64,000 nt of DNA from Arthrobacter sp. ES3-54 (GCF_029504395.1 NZ_JAQFIF010000004.1:405955-469954), one strand, 5' to 3'. Positions 44,704 through 56,193 are shown, numbered from the stretch's first letter. Numbers and translations: made by a program. Notes: a model not told the origin generated them from the sequence alone.

Positions 44704-46266
44704 GTGGTTCGACCCCGTGACAACCGTGCCGACGGATCCACCCCGCCGGCCCGGGCAGCCGCCGCTGCCCGGCACACGGCCGATCCCGCCGTTGGTCCGG
44801 CCCGCCACCTCGGAGCCGTCCGGCGGACCCCTACCTGGCTCAAAGTGACCACGGGCGTGATTGCGGTGCTCCTGGTGGGCGTGATCGCGTTCGGCGCTTA
44901 CTGGGCCATCCGGCTCCAGGGCAACCTCACCAAGGCCCCGCTGAGCGCCGGCAGCATCAAGTCCGAGAACGCCCTGAACGATTCGACGGACCGGATGCAG
45001 ATCCTGATCCTGGGCTCGGACACGCGCGACGGCAAGAACTCGGAGTACGGCACCAGCGATGACGCGACCGGCTACGGGCACTCGGACGTGATGATGCTCA
45101 TGGATATCTCGGCGGACAACAAACGGGTGAATGTCATCAGCTTCCCCCGCGACCTGCTGGTCGACATCCCCAAATGCAAGGATCCAAAGACCAACAAGGA
45201 ATACCCGGCCCAGACCGGCGTCATGATCAACTCGGCGATGTCCGAGGCCGGCATCGGCTGCGCCGTGGACACCGTCAACAAGCTCACCGGCCTGGAGATC
45301 GACCACTTCATGATGGCCGACTTCAACGCCGTCAAGGAACTCTCCAACGCCGTCGGTGGCGTGCAGGTGTGCATCAGCGACGCCGTGTACGACCCCGACT
45401 CGAAGCTGCGGCTGCCCAAGGGCACGTCAACCGTCCAAGGCGAGCAGGCATTGTCGTTCGTCCGCACCCGGCATGCCTTCGGCGACGGCGGCGACCTCGG
45501 CCGCATCAAGGCCCAGCAGGGCTTCCTGTCCTCCCTGACCAGGAAAATCAAAGACGACGGCACCCTCACCAACCCGGCCAGGATGCTCGGCATCGCGGAC
45601 GCGATCACCAAGAACCTGACCATCGACGACGGCCTGGCCTCGGTGCCGACGCTGCTGACCGTGGCCAACCGGCTCAAGGACATCGACGTCAAGAAGGTGG
45701 CCTTTGTGGCCGCGCCGACCGTCCCGGCCGAATCCGACATCAACCGGCTGCAGCTGGCCGAGCCCGGGGCGTCCCAGCTGTTCGATGCCATGCGCAAGGA
45801 CATCGATCTGACGGATCCGACCGCGAAGCCGAGCGCGTCACCGAGCGCTAGTGCCACACCGACGCCCAGCGCCACGGAACCGGCCTACAACAAGGCCCTG
45901 CAGCCCGTCACGGTGGCCAACGGCTCAGGCGCACCAGCCCGGACTCAGGCGATCATGCAGGCCATCAAGGGCGCCGGCTTCACCCAAGTGGGCCAACTGA
46001 CGGCTCAGCCCGTCGCGAAAACGGCTGTCTATTACGGTGCGGAGTACGCCGACGTGGCCGGCGACGTCGCGGCTCTCCTCGGGGTGGCGCCGGGCCAGGT
46101 GCTGCCGGCTGCCGGCGTCGCCGGAGTCCAGGTTTATCTGGGCAGCGACTTCGCCAGCGGGACGCCGACAGCAGCCGCCACGCCGCCGCTGCCCGCGGAC
46201 ATCGTCAACCAGACAGCCGGCGACACCGTCTGCCAGCAGGCGAATCCGGCGCTGATCACCCGGTAG
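44704..46266 (+). CDS. LytR-CpsA-Psr family wall-polymer ligase with LytR_C domain
   Basis: LCP proteins attach teichoic-acid-like polymers or arabinogalactan to peptidoglycan outside the cell. The 520 residues have a cytoplasmic Pro/Ala-rich start, one membrane helix (LKVTTGVIAVLLVGVIAFGAYWA), the LCP domain (SDVMMLMDISADNKRVNVIS, FPRDLLVDIP, ALSFVRTRHAFGDGGDLGRI) and a C-terminal LytR_C domain after a Ser/Pro linker. The catalytic Arg and Asp stretches are intact. Start GTG at 44704. Its 3' end overlaps the convergent CDF gene by 11 bp. Confidence 0.93.
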   Translation: MVRPRDNRADGSTPPARAAAAARHTADPAVGPARHLGAVRRTPTWLKVTTGVIAVLLVGVIAFGAYWAIRLQGNLTKAPLSAGSIKSENALNDSTDRMQILILGSDTRDGKNSEYGTSDDATGYGHSDVMMLMDISADNKRVNVISFPRDLLVDIPKCKDPKTNKEYPAQTGVMINSAMSEAGIGCAVDTVNKLTGLEIDHFMMADFNAVKELSNAVGGVQVCISDAVYDPDSKLRLPKGTSTVQGEQALSFVRTRHAFGDGGDLGRIKAQQGFLSSLTRKIKDDGTLTNPARMLGIADAITKNLTIDDGLASVPTLLTVANRLKDIDVKKVAFVAAPTVPAESDINRLQLAEPGASQLFDAMRKDIDLTDPTAKPSASPSASATPTPSATEPAYNKALQPVTVANGSGAPARTQAIMQAIKGAGFTQVGQLTAQPVAKTAVYYGAEYADVAGDVAALLGVAPGQVLPAAGVAGVQVYLGSDFASGTPTAAATPPLPADIVNQTAGDTVCQQANPALITR

Positions 46267-47008
46267 GCGCCGGCGGTCGAGGGGTCGTTTCGCCAGCACA
46301 GTCGTCACAGCACGCCGACGCCTTGCCTGCCGGGAGGCTGTCGGCGGCCGTGTGGCCGTCAACCGCCGTGTGCGGGAGCGCGCAGCAGGCGTCTCCGCGC
46401 CATGCGTTGATGCCCTCGCGAATGGCGATCGCGGCGATGACCAGCGCCGCGGCGGCATCGGCCCACCACCAGCCAAGGGTGCTGTTCAGGGCCAAACCCA
46501 CCAGCAGGACCGCCGAAAGGTAAGTGCAGAGCAGGGTCTGCTTAGAGTCGGCCACTGCCGTGCGCGATCCGAGCTCCCGGCCTGCCCGGCGCTGTAGCCA
46601 CGACAGGACCGGCATGATCACCAGGCTCAGTGCGGCAATCACGATGCCCGGGGTTGAGTGCTGCGCCTGGCCCACACCGAGAAGCGACCTAAGCGCATCG
46701 GCGGAGACAAAGGCGGCCAGCGCGAAGAACGAAACGGCGATGATCCGCAGCGTCAGGTGTTCACGCCGCTCTGGGTCCTTGGCGGAAAACTGCCACGACA
46801 GCGCCAGCGCCGACGCGACCTCAATGACCGAATCGAGGCCAAAGCCGATGAGCGCCGACGAGTCGGCCGTGCCCCCGGCCCACAGGGCCACAACGGCCTC
46901 GATGAGGTTATAGCTAATAGTTCCCGCCGCAAGCAAGCGGATCCGCCGGCTGAGAACGGCACGGCGGGCCGTGGTCGGAGAGAGCTGGAGGGAGGTCAAA
47001 CCGTGCAC
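46256..47008 (-). CDS. CDF-type cation efflux protein with cysteine-rich tail
   Basis: The 250-residue protein has the five to six helices of the cation diffusion facilitator fold, with metal-site stretches YNLIEAVVALWAG, GFGLDSVIEVASA, VADSKQTLLCTYLSAV and WWWADAAAALVIAAIA. The C-terminal regulatory domain is replaced by a short tail rich in Cys and His (DACCALPHTAVDGH, ASACCDDC), which could bind the metal. The GTG at 47008 overlaps the arsR gene end by 13 bp. Neighbouring ArsR-type control suggests Cd, Pb, Zn or Co as substrate, but the ion is not determined. Confidence 0.85.
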   Translation of the reverse strand: MHGLTSLQLSPTTARRAVLSRRIRLLAAGTISYNLIEAVVALWAGGTADSSALIGFGLDSVIEVASALALSWQFSAKDPERREHLTLRIIAVSFFALAAFVSADALRSLLGVGQAQHSTPGIVIAALSLVIMPVLSWLQRRAGRELGSRTAVADSKQTLLCTYLSAVLLVGLALNSTLGWWWADAAAALVIAAIAIREGINAWRGDACCALPHTAVDGHTAADSLPAGKASACCDDCAGETTPRPPAPTG

Positions 47009-47322
47009 GTCCCGTCCGGTGCGCAGCAGGCGGGGTCCACTGCGAGCACGACGCCCAGGAGATCCTTCAGGGCATGGCCGAGGCGCTGATCGGCGAGCTC
47101 GTAGCGGGTCCTGCGTCCCTCCGGTACGGCGACCACCAGCCCGCATCCCCGCAGGCAGGTGAGGTGGTTCGACATGCTCTGCCGCGAGACCCCGAGTGAA
47201 TCCGCCAGCTCAGAGGGGTAGGACGGCGCACCCGTCAGGGCAAGCAGGATTTCGGCCCGCGTCGGGTCCGACACGGCATAGCCGAACCGTGCCAGCACAG
47301 GGGCATGCGTAAGGGTTTCCAT
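46996..47322 (-). CDS. ArsR/SmtB-family metal-sensing repressor (CmtR-like)
   Basis: The 108-residue protein has a winged helix-turn-helix (SELADSLGVSRQSMSNHLTCLRGCGLV, about 37-62, with Cys in the recognition region) and a C-terminal Cys cluster (DPACCAPDGTC). This Cys arrangement resembles CmtR, the Cd/Pb sensor of mycobacteria. It should repress itself and the overlapping efflux gene until metal binds. Upstream on the minus strand, TTGCCT and TACTTT with 17-bp spacing could form the promoter, with a direct repeat AATACAC as possible operator. Confidence 0.9.
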   Translation of the reverse strand: METLTHAPVLARFGYAVSDPTRAEILLALTGAPSYPSELADSLGVSRQSMSNHLTCLRGCGLVVAVPEGRRTRYELADQRLGHALKDLLGVVLAVDPACCAPDGTCTV

Positions 47323-47379
47323 ACCTCGAAAGTACAGCTGACGGTGTATTCAGGCAAGCGTGTATTGACTCGTGGATAG

Positions 47380-47455
47380 ACGCCAGCGCGTACCGGCCAC
47401 TGCCCTGCACAGTGACCGGCACGCCGTCACCGGTAGGCAGTGACCGGTAGGCCCG
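47380..47455. repeat. Imperfect GTGACCGG repeats between arsR and the M13 peptidase gene
   Basis: CAGTGACCGG occurs twice on the plus strand (from 47408 and 47436) with the inverted CCGTCACCGG between them. The region can fold on itself. No ORF covers it. Confidence 0.5.
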
Positions 47456-47458
47456 GGG

Positions 47459-49411
47459 TCACCAGATGCTGACGCGCTCCTGGGGTGCCATCCACATGCC
47501 GTCCTGATCGGTGACGCCGAACGCGTCATGGAAGGCATCGAGGTTCTTCGCGATCGCGTTCGTACGGAACTCGTTGGGGGAGTGCGGGTCCGTCGCCAGC
47601 CGGCGGATGGCTTCTTCATTCCGGATGACCTGCCGCCACCCCGCGGCCCAGGATGCGAAGAACCGCTGGACCCCGGTCAACCCGTCGAGCACCGGGGGTT
47701 CCTGCCCCTCGAGGCTGATCAGGTAGGCCTTGTAGGCGATCGTCAGGCCGCCGAGGTCCCCGATGTTCTCGCCGAGGGTGAGCTTGCCGTTAACGTTGTG
47801 GCCGGGGGCGGCCGTGGGGGAGAGGGCGTCGAACTGTGCCACCAGCCTCGAGGCGAGGGCCTCGAAGGCGGTGCGGTCTTCCTCGGTCCACCAGTTGCGC
47901 AGCAGGCCGTTGCCGTCGTACTGCGAGCCCTGGTCATCGAAGCCGTGGCCGATTTCGTGGCCGATGATGGCGCCGATGCCGCCGTAATTGACGGCGTCGT
48001 CGGCGTCGGCGGTGAAGAACGGCGGCTGCAGGATGGCGGCGGGGAACACGATCTCATTGAGCAGCGGGTGGTAGTAGGCATTGACCGTCTGCGGGGTCAT
48101 GAGCCACTTCTCGCGATCCACGGGCTTGCCGACTTCATCGAGGTGGCGGTCGACGTCGGCGCTGTGCGCGCGCTCCACGTTTCCGAGCAGATCGGTGGGA
48201 TCGATTTGGACCGCGGAGTAGTCGATCCATTTGTCCGGGTAGCCGATCTTGGCGCGGAAGGTGTCCAGTTTCTTCAGGGCCTCGAGCCTCGTTGCCTCGC
48301 CCATCCACTCCAGCCCCGTGATGGAGTCCCGGTACGCCGCGATGAGGTTGGCGACAAGGGTCTGCATGCGCGCCTTGTTGCCTTCCGGGAAGTGGTCGGC
48401 CACGTAGATCTGGCCGACCGCCTCACCGAGGCCCGCCTCGACCGCCGCGACGCCGCGCTTCCAGCGGTCCTTGATCCGCGGCGTGCCGCTCAGGGTGGTG
48501 CCATAGAACGCGAAGTTTGCGTCCACGAACGCAGAGGACAGGTACGGGGCGGCCGCGCTGACGACGCGCATGGCGAGCCACTCCTGCCAGGCGCCCAGCG
48601 GTTCGGTAGCCAGCAGTGAGGCCGCGCCGGAGAAGAAATCGGGGGTGCTCATCACGAGCTCGGCGCGCTTCTCGGGCTCGATGCCGGCGGCGTCGAACCA
48701 GTCGGCCAGGAGCGGGAACAGCTCCGCGGCCTCCCCTGCGGACTTCAGGTTGTACGTCTTTTGCGGATTCCGCAGCGTCACGTTGTCCCAGTGGTGCGAG
48801 GCCAGCGAAGTCTCCAGCGCCACCACGCGGCCGGCCGCGCCCTCCGCGTCCGCCACGTCCGCGAGGCCCAGCATGGCCTGGACGTGCTCCCGGTACGCCT
48901 GGACCATCGGGGCGAACTTTTCTTCCCGGTAATACGATTCATCCGGCAGGCCGAGGCCCCCTTGGCCGGTGTAGAGCAGCACCCGGTCCGGGTTTCCGGC
49001 GTCCGGCGCGGGGTAGATGTAGAAGAGCCCCGAGACGTCGGCGCGGAACAGGCGTCCGGCCAGCGCCACGAGTGCGGGCACCGACGTCGTGGCAAACACC
49101 TCCGCCAGCCGTGCGCGGAGCGGGTCCAGGCCCTTGGCTTCCACCGCGGCTTCGTCCATGAAGCTGTTGTACAGGTCCCCGATCTTCCGCTCGATGCCGG
49201 TAGCCTCCGCACCACGCGCGGCGGCCCGCTCGATAATCTCCTTCACGGCGAGCTCCGAAGCGTCGCGCAGCGCAGTAAACGTGCCCTCCAGCGGCCGGTC
49301 GTCCGGAATGACCGTGCTGTTGAGCCAGCCGCCATTCACGTGCTGGTATAGGTCATCCTGCGGACGGACGCTGGCGTCGATGGTGGACAGATCGATCCCC
49401 GAAAGTGGCAC
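47459..49411 (-). CDS. M13-family zinc metallopeptidase (PepO-like)
   Basis: The 650-residue enzyme belongs to the neprilysin family of oligopeptidases. The zinc site is HEIGH in IIGHEIGHGFDDQGSQYDG (about 480-500), with the third ligand in GENIGDLGGL about 60 residues later. NAYYHPLLNEIVFPAAILQPPFF is also typical. There is no signal peptide, so it is probably cytosolic and trims peptides, as in other actinobacteria. The ATG at 49411 starts MPLSGIDLSTID. It is divergent from the leuA leader. Confidence 0.95.
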   Translation of the reverse strand: MPLSGIDLSTIDASVRPQDDLYQHVNGGWLNSTVIPDDRPLEGTFTALRDASELAVKEIIERAAARGAEATGIERKIGDLYNSFMDEAAVEAKGLDPLRARLAEVFATTSVPALVALAGRLFRADVSGLFYIYPAPDAGNPDRVLLYTGQGGLGLPDESYYREEKFAPMVQAYREHVQAMLGLADVADAEGAAGRVVALETSLASHHWDNVTLRNPQKTYNLKSAGEAAELFPLLADWFDAAGIEPEKRAELVMSTPDFFSGAASLLATEPLGAWQEWLAMRVVSAAAPYLSSAFVDANFAFYGTTLSGTPRIKDRWKRGVAAVEAGLGEAVGQIYVADHFPEGNKARMQTLVANLIAAYRDSITGLEWMGEATRLEALKKLDTFRAKIGYPDKWIDYSAVQIDPTDLLGNVERAHSADVDRHLDEVGKPVDREKWLMTPQTVNAYYHPLLNEIVFPAAILQPPFFTADADDAVNYGGIGAIIGHEIGHGFDDQGSQYDGNGLLRNWWTEEDRTAFEALASRLVAQFDALSPTAAPGHNVNGKLTLGENIGDLGGLTIAYKAYLISLEGQEPPVLDGLTGVQRFFASWAAGWRQVIRNEEAIRRLATDPHSPNEFRTNAIAKNLDAFHDAFGVTDQDGMWMAPQERVSIW

Positions 49412-49515
49412 GGATGCTCCTTTGAGAGGCAGTCCGGAGCCGGAGCGTTTGTCGGCGCACGGTCTGCATGGTGGACGTTACGGTGGTCTGGCTCCTTCAT
49501 CTTACGCACCCGTGT

Positions 49516-49521
49516 TACTGT
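49516..49521 (+). promoter_or_regulatory. -10 element of the leaderless leuA leader transcript
   Basis: TACTGT ends six bases before the GTG of the leucine leader, the same geometry as at leuS. The -35 is weak (CTCCTT near 49492). Confidence 0.55.
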
Positions 49522-49527
49522 GAAATT

Positions 49528-51404
<1,877 letters not shown>

Positions 51405-51430
51405 TTCGTCCGCCGGCGCGGCGTTCGCCG

Positions 51431-51500
51431 GCACGGCAGACAGGGGCACGGCAGATACCCCACGGCGTCCGCCGGCACGGCAGACACAGCCACGGCATAC
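51431..51500. repeat. GCACGGCAGA repeats between leuA and recO
   Basis: Three exact copies of GCACGGCAGA (from 51431, 51446 and 51475) and a degenerate fourth (CCACGGCATA, from 51489) lie in the roughly 200-bp gap. Spacing is irregular (15, 29 and 14 bp). No ORF with a ribosome-binding site covers them. Confidence 0.7.
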
Positions 51501-51613
51501 ACGGTTAGCCTGACGCGCACAGCGCCGCCGGAACACTCCGGCGGCGCTGTGTTTTTACCTCAGCAGGGCGTTGCCCATGCCGTGATTCCGCGAAGACAGT
51601 GCGAAGATTAACT

Positions 51614-52366
51614 GTGGCCCAACAATCCTTCGCAGCGCGCGCGTACCGTGATGAGGCCGTCGTACTGCGCACCCATAAGTTGGGCGAGGCCGACCGGATC
51701 ATCACCCTGCTGACAAAGCACCACGGCCAAGTCCGTGCGGTGGCGAAAGGCGTCCGGCGCACCAGCAGCCGCTTCGGCGCCAGGCTGGAGCCGTTCATGG
51801 TGGCCGATCTCCAGCTGATTTCCGGGCGCACCCTGGACGTCGTCACGCAGGCCGTCGCCAAGGGCGCCTACGGCGGAAACATCGCCGCGGACTATGGCCG
51901 CTACACCGTCGCGGCCGCCATGACCGAGACAGCGGAGAAGCTCACGGACGTCGACGGCGAAGCCGGAACCGCCCAATACAACCTGCTGGTTGGTGCCCTC
52001 GCGTCCCTGAGCCGGGGCGACCACGCCTCCGAACTCATCCTGGATTCCTACCTGCTCCGCGCCCTCGCGACCGGCGGCTGGGCGCCCAGCTTCACCGACT
52101 GCGCCCGGTGCGGTGCGCCCGGGCCGCACACTGCCTTTTCCGCGCCGCTGGGCGGCATGGTCTGCGCCGAGTGCCGGCCGCCGGGATCCCCGGCCCCGGC
52201 CGCGGACACCGTGCTCCTGCTTGGTGCCCTGCTCACCGGGAACTGGACGACGGCGGATGCGTCCGCGTCCGTTCACCGCCGGGAAGCGGCCGGCCTGGTG
52301 GCCAGCTACCTGCAGTGGCACCTGGAGCGAGTCCTGAAATCCCTCAAACATGTGGAGCGAACGTAA
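51614..52366 (+). CDS. recO: DNA repair protein RecO
   Basis: RecO anneals single strands and, with RecR, loads RecA at gaps. The 250 residues show the N-terminal OB fold ([38 protein letters not shown]) and the C-terminal helical domain with a zinc site CARCG...CAEC. The GTG at 51614 ([17 protein letters not shown]) gives the usual start; a GTG five codons earlier is possible. The leuA-recO-uppS order is typical for Micrococcaceae. Confidence 0.96.
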   Translation: MAQQSFAARAYRDEAVVLRTHKLGEADRIITLLTKHHGQVRAVAKGVRRTSSRFGARLEPFMVADLQLISGRTLDVVTQAVAKGAYGGNIAADYGRYTVAAAMTETAEKLTDVDGEAGTAQYNLLVGALASLSRGDHASELILDSYLLRALATGGWAPSFTDCARCGAPGPHTAFSAPLGGMVCAECRPPGSPAPAADTVLLLGALLTGNWTTADASASVHRREAAGLVASYLQWHLERVLKSLKHVERT

Positions 52367-52368
52367 AA

Positions 52369-53238
52369 GTGGCATTGGGAAGAAGCTTGGGAAGAAGCCT
52401 GGAGAAGAGCCAGGGGAAGCAGGCCAGCGTCCGGCAGCGGACCACCCCGGTGGTGGCTCCCTATCCGCATCCGTCCGGCGCTGTTCCGCCCGCAATTCCC
52501 GCGGAGTTCATTCCGAGGCACGTCGCGATCGTCATGGACGGCAACGGGCGCTGGGCGAACCAGCGCGGCCTGCCGAGGATCGAGGGCCACAGGGCGGGAG
52601 AGCCCGCCCTGCTGGACGTCATGGCCGGCGCGATCGAGCTGGGGATCGAGCACGTCAGCGTGTACGCCTTCTCCACCGAGAACTGGCGGCGGTCCCCCGA
52701 GGAGGTGCGCTTCCTGATGGGCTTCAACAAGGACGTGCTGCGCCGGCAACGGAACCAGCTCGATGACTGGGGGGTCCGCATCCGCTGGTCCGGGCGGCGT
52801 CCGAAACTGTGGGGCTCGGTGATCCGCGAGCTCGAGGAGGCCGAGGACTACACCCGCGGCAACAGCACCTGCACCTTGAATATGTGCGTCAACTACGGCG
52901 GGCGCGCAGAGATCGCCGACGCCGTCGCCGCGATCGCGGAGGAAGTGGCGCAGGGCCGGCTCAAGCCAGGCGCCATCACCGAACGGACCATCCAAAAGTT
53001 CCTGGACGAACCGGACCTGCCCGACGTTGACCTGTTCCTGCGCAGTTCCGGCGAGCAGCGGCTGTCCAATTTCATGCTGTGGCAGTCCGCCTACGCCGAG
53101 TTCGTGTTCATGGATACGCTGTGGCCGGACGTTGACCGGCGGACGCTGTGGGACGCCGTCGAGATCTATGCCCAGCGGGACCGCCGCTACGGCGGAGCGG
53201 TCGACGCCGCTCCCGTGGCAGGCAACCAGGGCACCTGA
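52369..53238 (+). CDS. uppS: Isoprenyl transferase (undecaprenyl or decaprenyl diphosphate synthase type)
   Basis: This cis-prenyltransferase makes the polyprenyl carrier for wall polymers. The 289 residues include [14 protein letters not shown] (catalytic Asp), the FSTENWRRS loop and the C-terminal [26 protein letters not shown] signature. The N-terminal 45 residues are basic and non-conserved. The GTG at 52369 is three bases after the recO stop. Product chain length cannot be read from the sequence. Confidence 0.95.
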   Translation: MALGRSLGRSLEKSQGKQASVRQRTTPVVAPYPHPSGAVPPAIPAEFIPRHVAIVMDGNGRWANQRGLPRIEGHRAGEPALLDVMAGAIELGIEHVSVYAFSTENWRRSPEEVRFLMGFNKDVLRRQRNQLDDWGVRIRWSGRRPKLWGSVIRELEEAEDYTRGNSTCTLNMCVNYGGRAEIADAVAAIAEEVAQGRLKPGAITERTIQKFLDEPDLPDVDLFLRSSGEQRLSNFMLWQSAYAEFVFMDTLWPDVDRRTLWDAVEIYAQRDRRYGGAVDAAPVAGNQGT

Positions 53239-53330
53239 GCGCATCTGACCGGTCTGCCAGACCAGACCTCTGCCCACGAGGCGGGCCTCTGCGTACCAGA
53301 AGCCGGGCGCTGCCGCTTTCGTGGTTGGCG

Positions 53331-54302
53331 TCAGTCGAACACGTATGCCCTGAGCCACCGGGACAGCCGGGAATAGGCGTCCGCGCGGACCCGCGGCGCG
53401 GAGAGGAAGACGTCATGCAAGGCGCCGTCAATCCGCTCCAGCGTGACGGTCCGGCCCAGGCTCAGCGCGCGAAGGGCGATCGTGTTCACGTCCAGGACCG
53501 CGTCGGTGCGGCGCATGGACTCCTTCCAGAACATCCCGTTGGCGCTGGCGCCCGAAATCAGCACGAGAATGGGCACATCGATGTTCAGGCCGCGCGCCAC
53601 CTTGGACTGCCCGCTCAGCACTGCGCTGAGCCAGCCGGCGCGGACCGGAAAGGCATGCGGCGGCCGGTAGGCATCATCCAGGGCCCATTCGCCCTCCGCG
53701 GCGCTGCTGATGCTGCGCCAGTAGAAGGCACGCTCGGGCAGCCGGATCACCGACTCTGGCCAGAACCGGGCGAACGGCTCCACCATGGTCCGCGCGGCCC
53801 GGCGCAGGGCGGGGCTGCCGTGGACCTCCAGCCACGGGCTGTCCAGGACCAGCTGCGATGCCACCCCCTGATGCCGGTCCGCCCACAGCGCCGCGATCAG
53901 GCCGCCGGTGGAGTGGCCCATGAGGATCAGCTGCGGCGCCGCGCCGGCCGGCCGGAGCGAGCCGATGATGCCGATCGCTGCGGTGATTTCGGCGTCGTAG
54001 TTGTCCAGGTCCGCCACGTAGCCGCCGTGCGTGCCTGGCCGCAGGCTGCGGCCGTGGTTGTGCATGTCGAGGGCGAAGAACTCAAATCCCTGCCCGGCCC
54101 AGAATTCGGCGAGTTCCTCGTTGAAGAAGTAGTCACTCCAGCCGTGCAGGAACAACACGGCCCGGGCTGGCAGCGCGGATGGTTCCGGTGGGAGCGGGGT
54201 ATGGCGGACCAGGGTGGCCGTGCGCACCACGCCGTCAGGTCCGGCAGCCTCGAAGGAGCACGCCTGGAAATCATCCCCCAGTATGTCGGTCCGCCACTGC
54301 AT
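53331..54302 (-). CDS. Alpha/beta hydrolase (monoacylglycerol-lipase-like)
   Basis: The 323-residue enzyme has the hydrolase fold with oxyanion segment VLFLHGWSDYFFNEELAEFW, the nucleophile elbow GHSTGG (Ser about 133) and the C-terminal His in DGALHDVFLSAPRVRADAY. It matches the serine aminopeptidase S33 (Hydrolase_4) group, which includes monoacylglycerol lipases. The ATG at 54302 follows GCAGGAGGAAAG, a strong site. It is 35 bp downstream of the FAD dehydrogenase gene and probably co-transcribed. Substrate unknown. Confidence 0.9.
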   Translation of the reverse strand: MQWRTDILGDDFQACSFEAAGPDGVVRTATLVRHTPLPPEPSALPARAVLFLHGWSDYFFNEELAEFWAGQGFEFFALDMHNHGRSLRPGTHGGYVADLDNYDAEITAAIGIIGSLRPAGAAPQLILMGHSTGGLIAALWADRHQGVASQLVLDSPWLEVHGSPALRRAARTMVEPFARFWPESVIRLPERAFYWRSISSAAEGEWALDDAYRPPHAFPVRAGWLSAVLSGQSKVARGLNIDVPILVLISGASANGMFWKESMRRTDAVLDVNTIALRALSLGRTVTLERIDGALHDVFLSAPRVRADAYSRLSRWLRAYVFD

Positions 54303-54337
54303 CGACTTTCCTCCTGCGCTGCTGCCTGCGCTGCTGA

Positions 54338-56032
54338 CTATGCCGCGGACGCCGCGGCGCGGCCCGCGGAACGTCCCGAGAAAAGGCACCCGCCCAGGAA
54401 CGTCCCCTCGAGGGCGCGGTAGCCGTGAATTCCGCCGCCGCCAAACCCTGCGGCTTCACCGGCGGCGAACAGCCCGGGCACGGGCTCCCCGGTGACGTCC
54501 AGGACCCGCGACTGCAGATCCGTGTGCAGACCGCCAAGGCTCTTGCGCGTCAGGACGGAGAGCCGGACGGCAAGCAGTGGACCGTGGCGCGGTTCCAGCA
54601 GCCGGTGCGGTGGCGCCACCCGCATGATCTTGTCGGTGGCGAAACGCCGCGCGGCCCGGATAGCAGCGAGCTGGGGATCCTTGCCCATCCCGCTGGAAAA
54701 CTGCCGGTCCCGGTCGCGGACCAGCCGGTCCAAGGCTGCTGGGTCAATGAGCTGTCCACCCGTTAAATCGTTCATTTGGCTGGCCAGCCCGGCGGGGTTC
54801 TCCGCCTGCAGGAAGTCGACTCCGTGGTCCAGGAACCGTTGCAGCGGCGTGTCGTTGCCGGGTCTCAGTCTGGCAGCCAGCAGGCGGACATCCTTCCCCG
54901 TGAGATCCGGGTTCTGCTCCGATCCGGACAGGGCGAACTCCTTCAGGGCGATGGTCCGGTTGAGGACGAACCAGGAATGGGCATGTCCGGTGGCCAGGAT
55001 GTGGCGGAGGGCGCCGAGGGAGTCGAAGCCGGGAAACAGGGGAGGGGGGAGCATCCGCCCCGTCGCGTCCAGCCACAGAGCCGACGGCCCGGGGAGGATC
55101 CGGATGCCGTGCCGCGGCCAGACCGGGGCATGGTTGTGAATGCCTTCCGGGTAATGCCACATTCGGTCGCCGTTGATGAGGCTCCCGCCGGCCCGTTCCA
55201 CGGCCGGCAAAAAGTCCCCGTCCACGGAGGCGGGCACGCCGCTCAACATCCGCTCCGGCGTCACGCCGCCGGGCCACTGCCTGCGGACCGAGTCGTGGTT
55301 GCCGCCGATCCCGCCGCTCGTCACCACCAGGGCCGCGGCCGTGGCCTCGAAACTGCCGGCCGGGTGCCTGGACGAACGTTCGCCCCGCCCCGCGCTACTG
55401 GCCTCTAGCAGTTCGCCGCGCACGCCGCTTACCCGGCCCGCGGACTTCACAAGCTCAGTGGCGCGGTGGCGGAAATGGAAGGACACGCGCCCGGCGGCTT
55501 CACCTTCGCGCAGTTTGGCCAGGAAGGGAGCCACCAGCGCAGGTCCCGTGCCCCACGCGACATGGAAGCGCGGGACGGTGTTGCCGTGGCCGTTCGGGCC
55601 GTAGCCGCCGCGTTCTGCCCACTGCACCAGGGGAAACAGCCGGACGCCCAGCGAGGCGAGCCACGCACGCTTCTCCCCGGCGGCGAAGTTCACGTACGCC
55701 GCCGCCCACTCCTTCGCCAGCGCGTCCTCCAGCCGGTCGAATCCCGCGGACGCATGCCAGTCGGCGAGGGCTAACTCTTCGCTGTCCCGCACCCCGAGCC
55801 TGCGCTGCTCCGGCGAGTTGACCAGGAACAGGCCGCCGAAGGACCAGTGCGCCTGGCCGCCGACAGAGGCCTCGGGTTCCTGATCGAGCACCGCCACCCG
55901 CCTGCCTGCGGCGTAGGCCTGGGCCGCCGCGACGAGCCCGGCCAGGCCCGCCCCGACCACCACGACATCGGCCTCGATCCCGCGCCCCGACGCCCCGCGG
56001 CCGCCCGTTCCGACACCATCTTTGCTGGTCAT
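54338..56032 (-). CDS. FAD-dependent dehydrogenase (fumarate reductase/KstD-like flavoprotein)
   Basis: The 564-residue flavoprotein has the dinucleotide-binding VVVVGAGLAGLVAAAQAYAAG (about 24-44), QAHWSFGGLFLVNSPEQRRLG, and the C-terminal FAD segment PGLFAAGEAAGFGGGGIHGYRALEGTFLGGCLFSGR. It belongs to the large family annotated as FAD-binding dehydrogenase, near 3-ketosteroid dehydrogenases. The actual substrate is unknown, and no steroid genes are nearby. The ATG at 56032 opens MTSKDGVGTGGRG. It heads a two-gene unit with the hydrolase. Confidence 0.9.
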   Translation of the reverse strand: MTSKDGVGTGGRGASGRGIEADVVVVGAGLAGLVAAAQAYAAGRRVAVLDQEPEASVGGQAHWSFGGLFLVNSPEQRRLGVRDSEELALADWHASAGFDRLEDALAKEWAAAYVNFAAGEKRAWLASLGVRLFPLVQWAERGGYGPNGHGNTVPRFHVAWGTGPALVAPFLAKLREGEAAGRVSFHFRHRATELVKSAGRVSGVRGELLEASSAGRGERSSRHPAGSFEATAAALVVTSGGIGGNHDSVRRQWPGGVTPERMLSGVPASVDGDFLPAVERAGGSLINGDRMWHYPEGIHNHAPVWPRHGIRILPGPSALWLDATGRMLPPPLFPGFDSLGALRHILATGHAHSWFVLNRTIALKEFALSGSEQNPDLTGKDVRLLAARLRPGNDTPLQRFLDHGVDFLQAENPAGLASQMNDLTGGQLIDPAALDRLVRDRDRQFSSGMGKDPQLAAIRAARRFATDKIMRVAPPHRLLEPRHGPLLAVRLSVLTRKSLGGLHTDLQSRVLDVTGEPVPGLFAAGEAAGFGGGGIHGYRALEGTFLGGCLFSGRSAGRAAASAA

Positions 56033-56094
56033 GGCTTCATGCTAACTCGCCCCGGGGCCCTGCGGCCGATGCGTCCAGGGCGCGGCGCCGCAGC

Positions 56095-56142
56095 CACAAC
56101 GGCAGTCACAACGGGCGTCACAACCGCAGTCACAACGGGCGT
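56095..56142. repeat. Four tandem 12-bp units before pyrD
   Basis: CACAACGGCAGT, CACAACGGGCGT, CACAACCGCAGT and CACAACGGGCGT run in direct succession, as two alternating variants. They sit between the divergent FAD dehydrogenase and pyrD starts, 52 bp before pyrD. Confidence 0.9.
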
Positions 56143-56193
56143 CCGCCCGAGTGCTGGTTTGGTCTGCGCGGCCCGAACCGGAAAACTAGAGGC

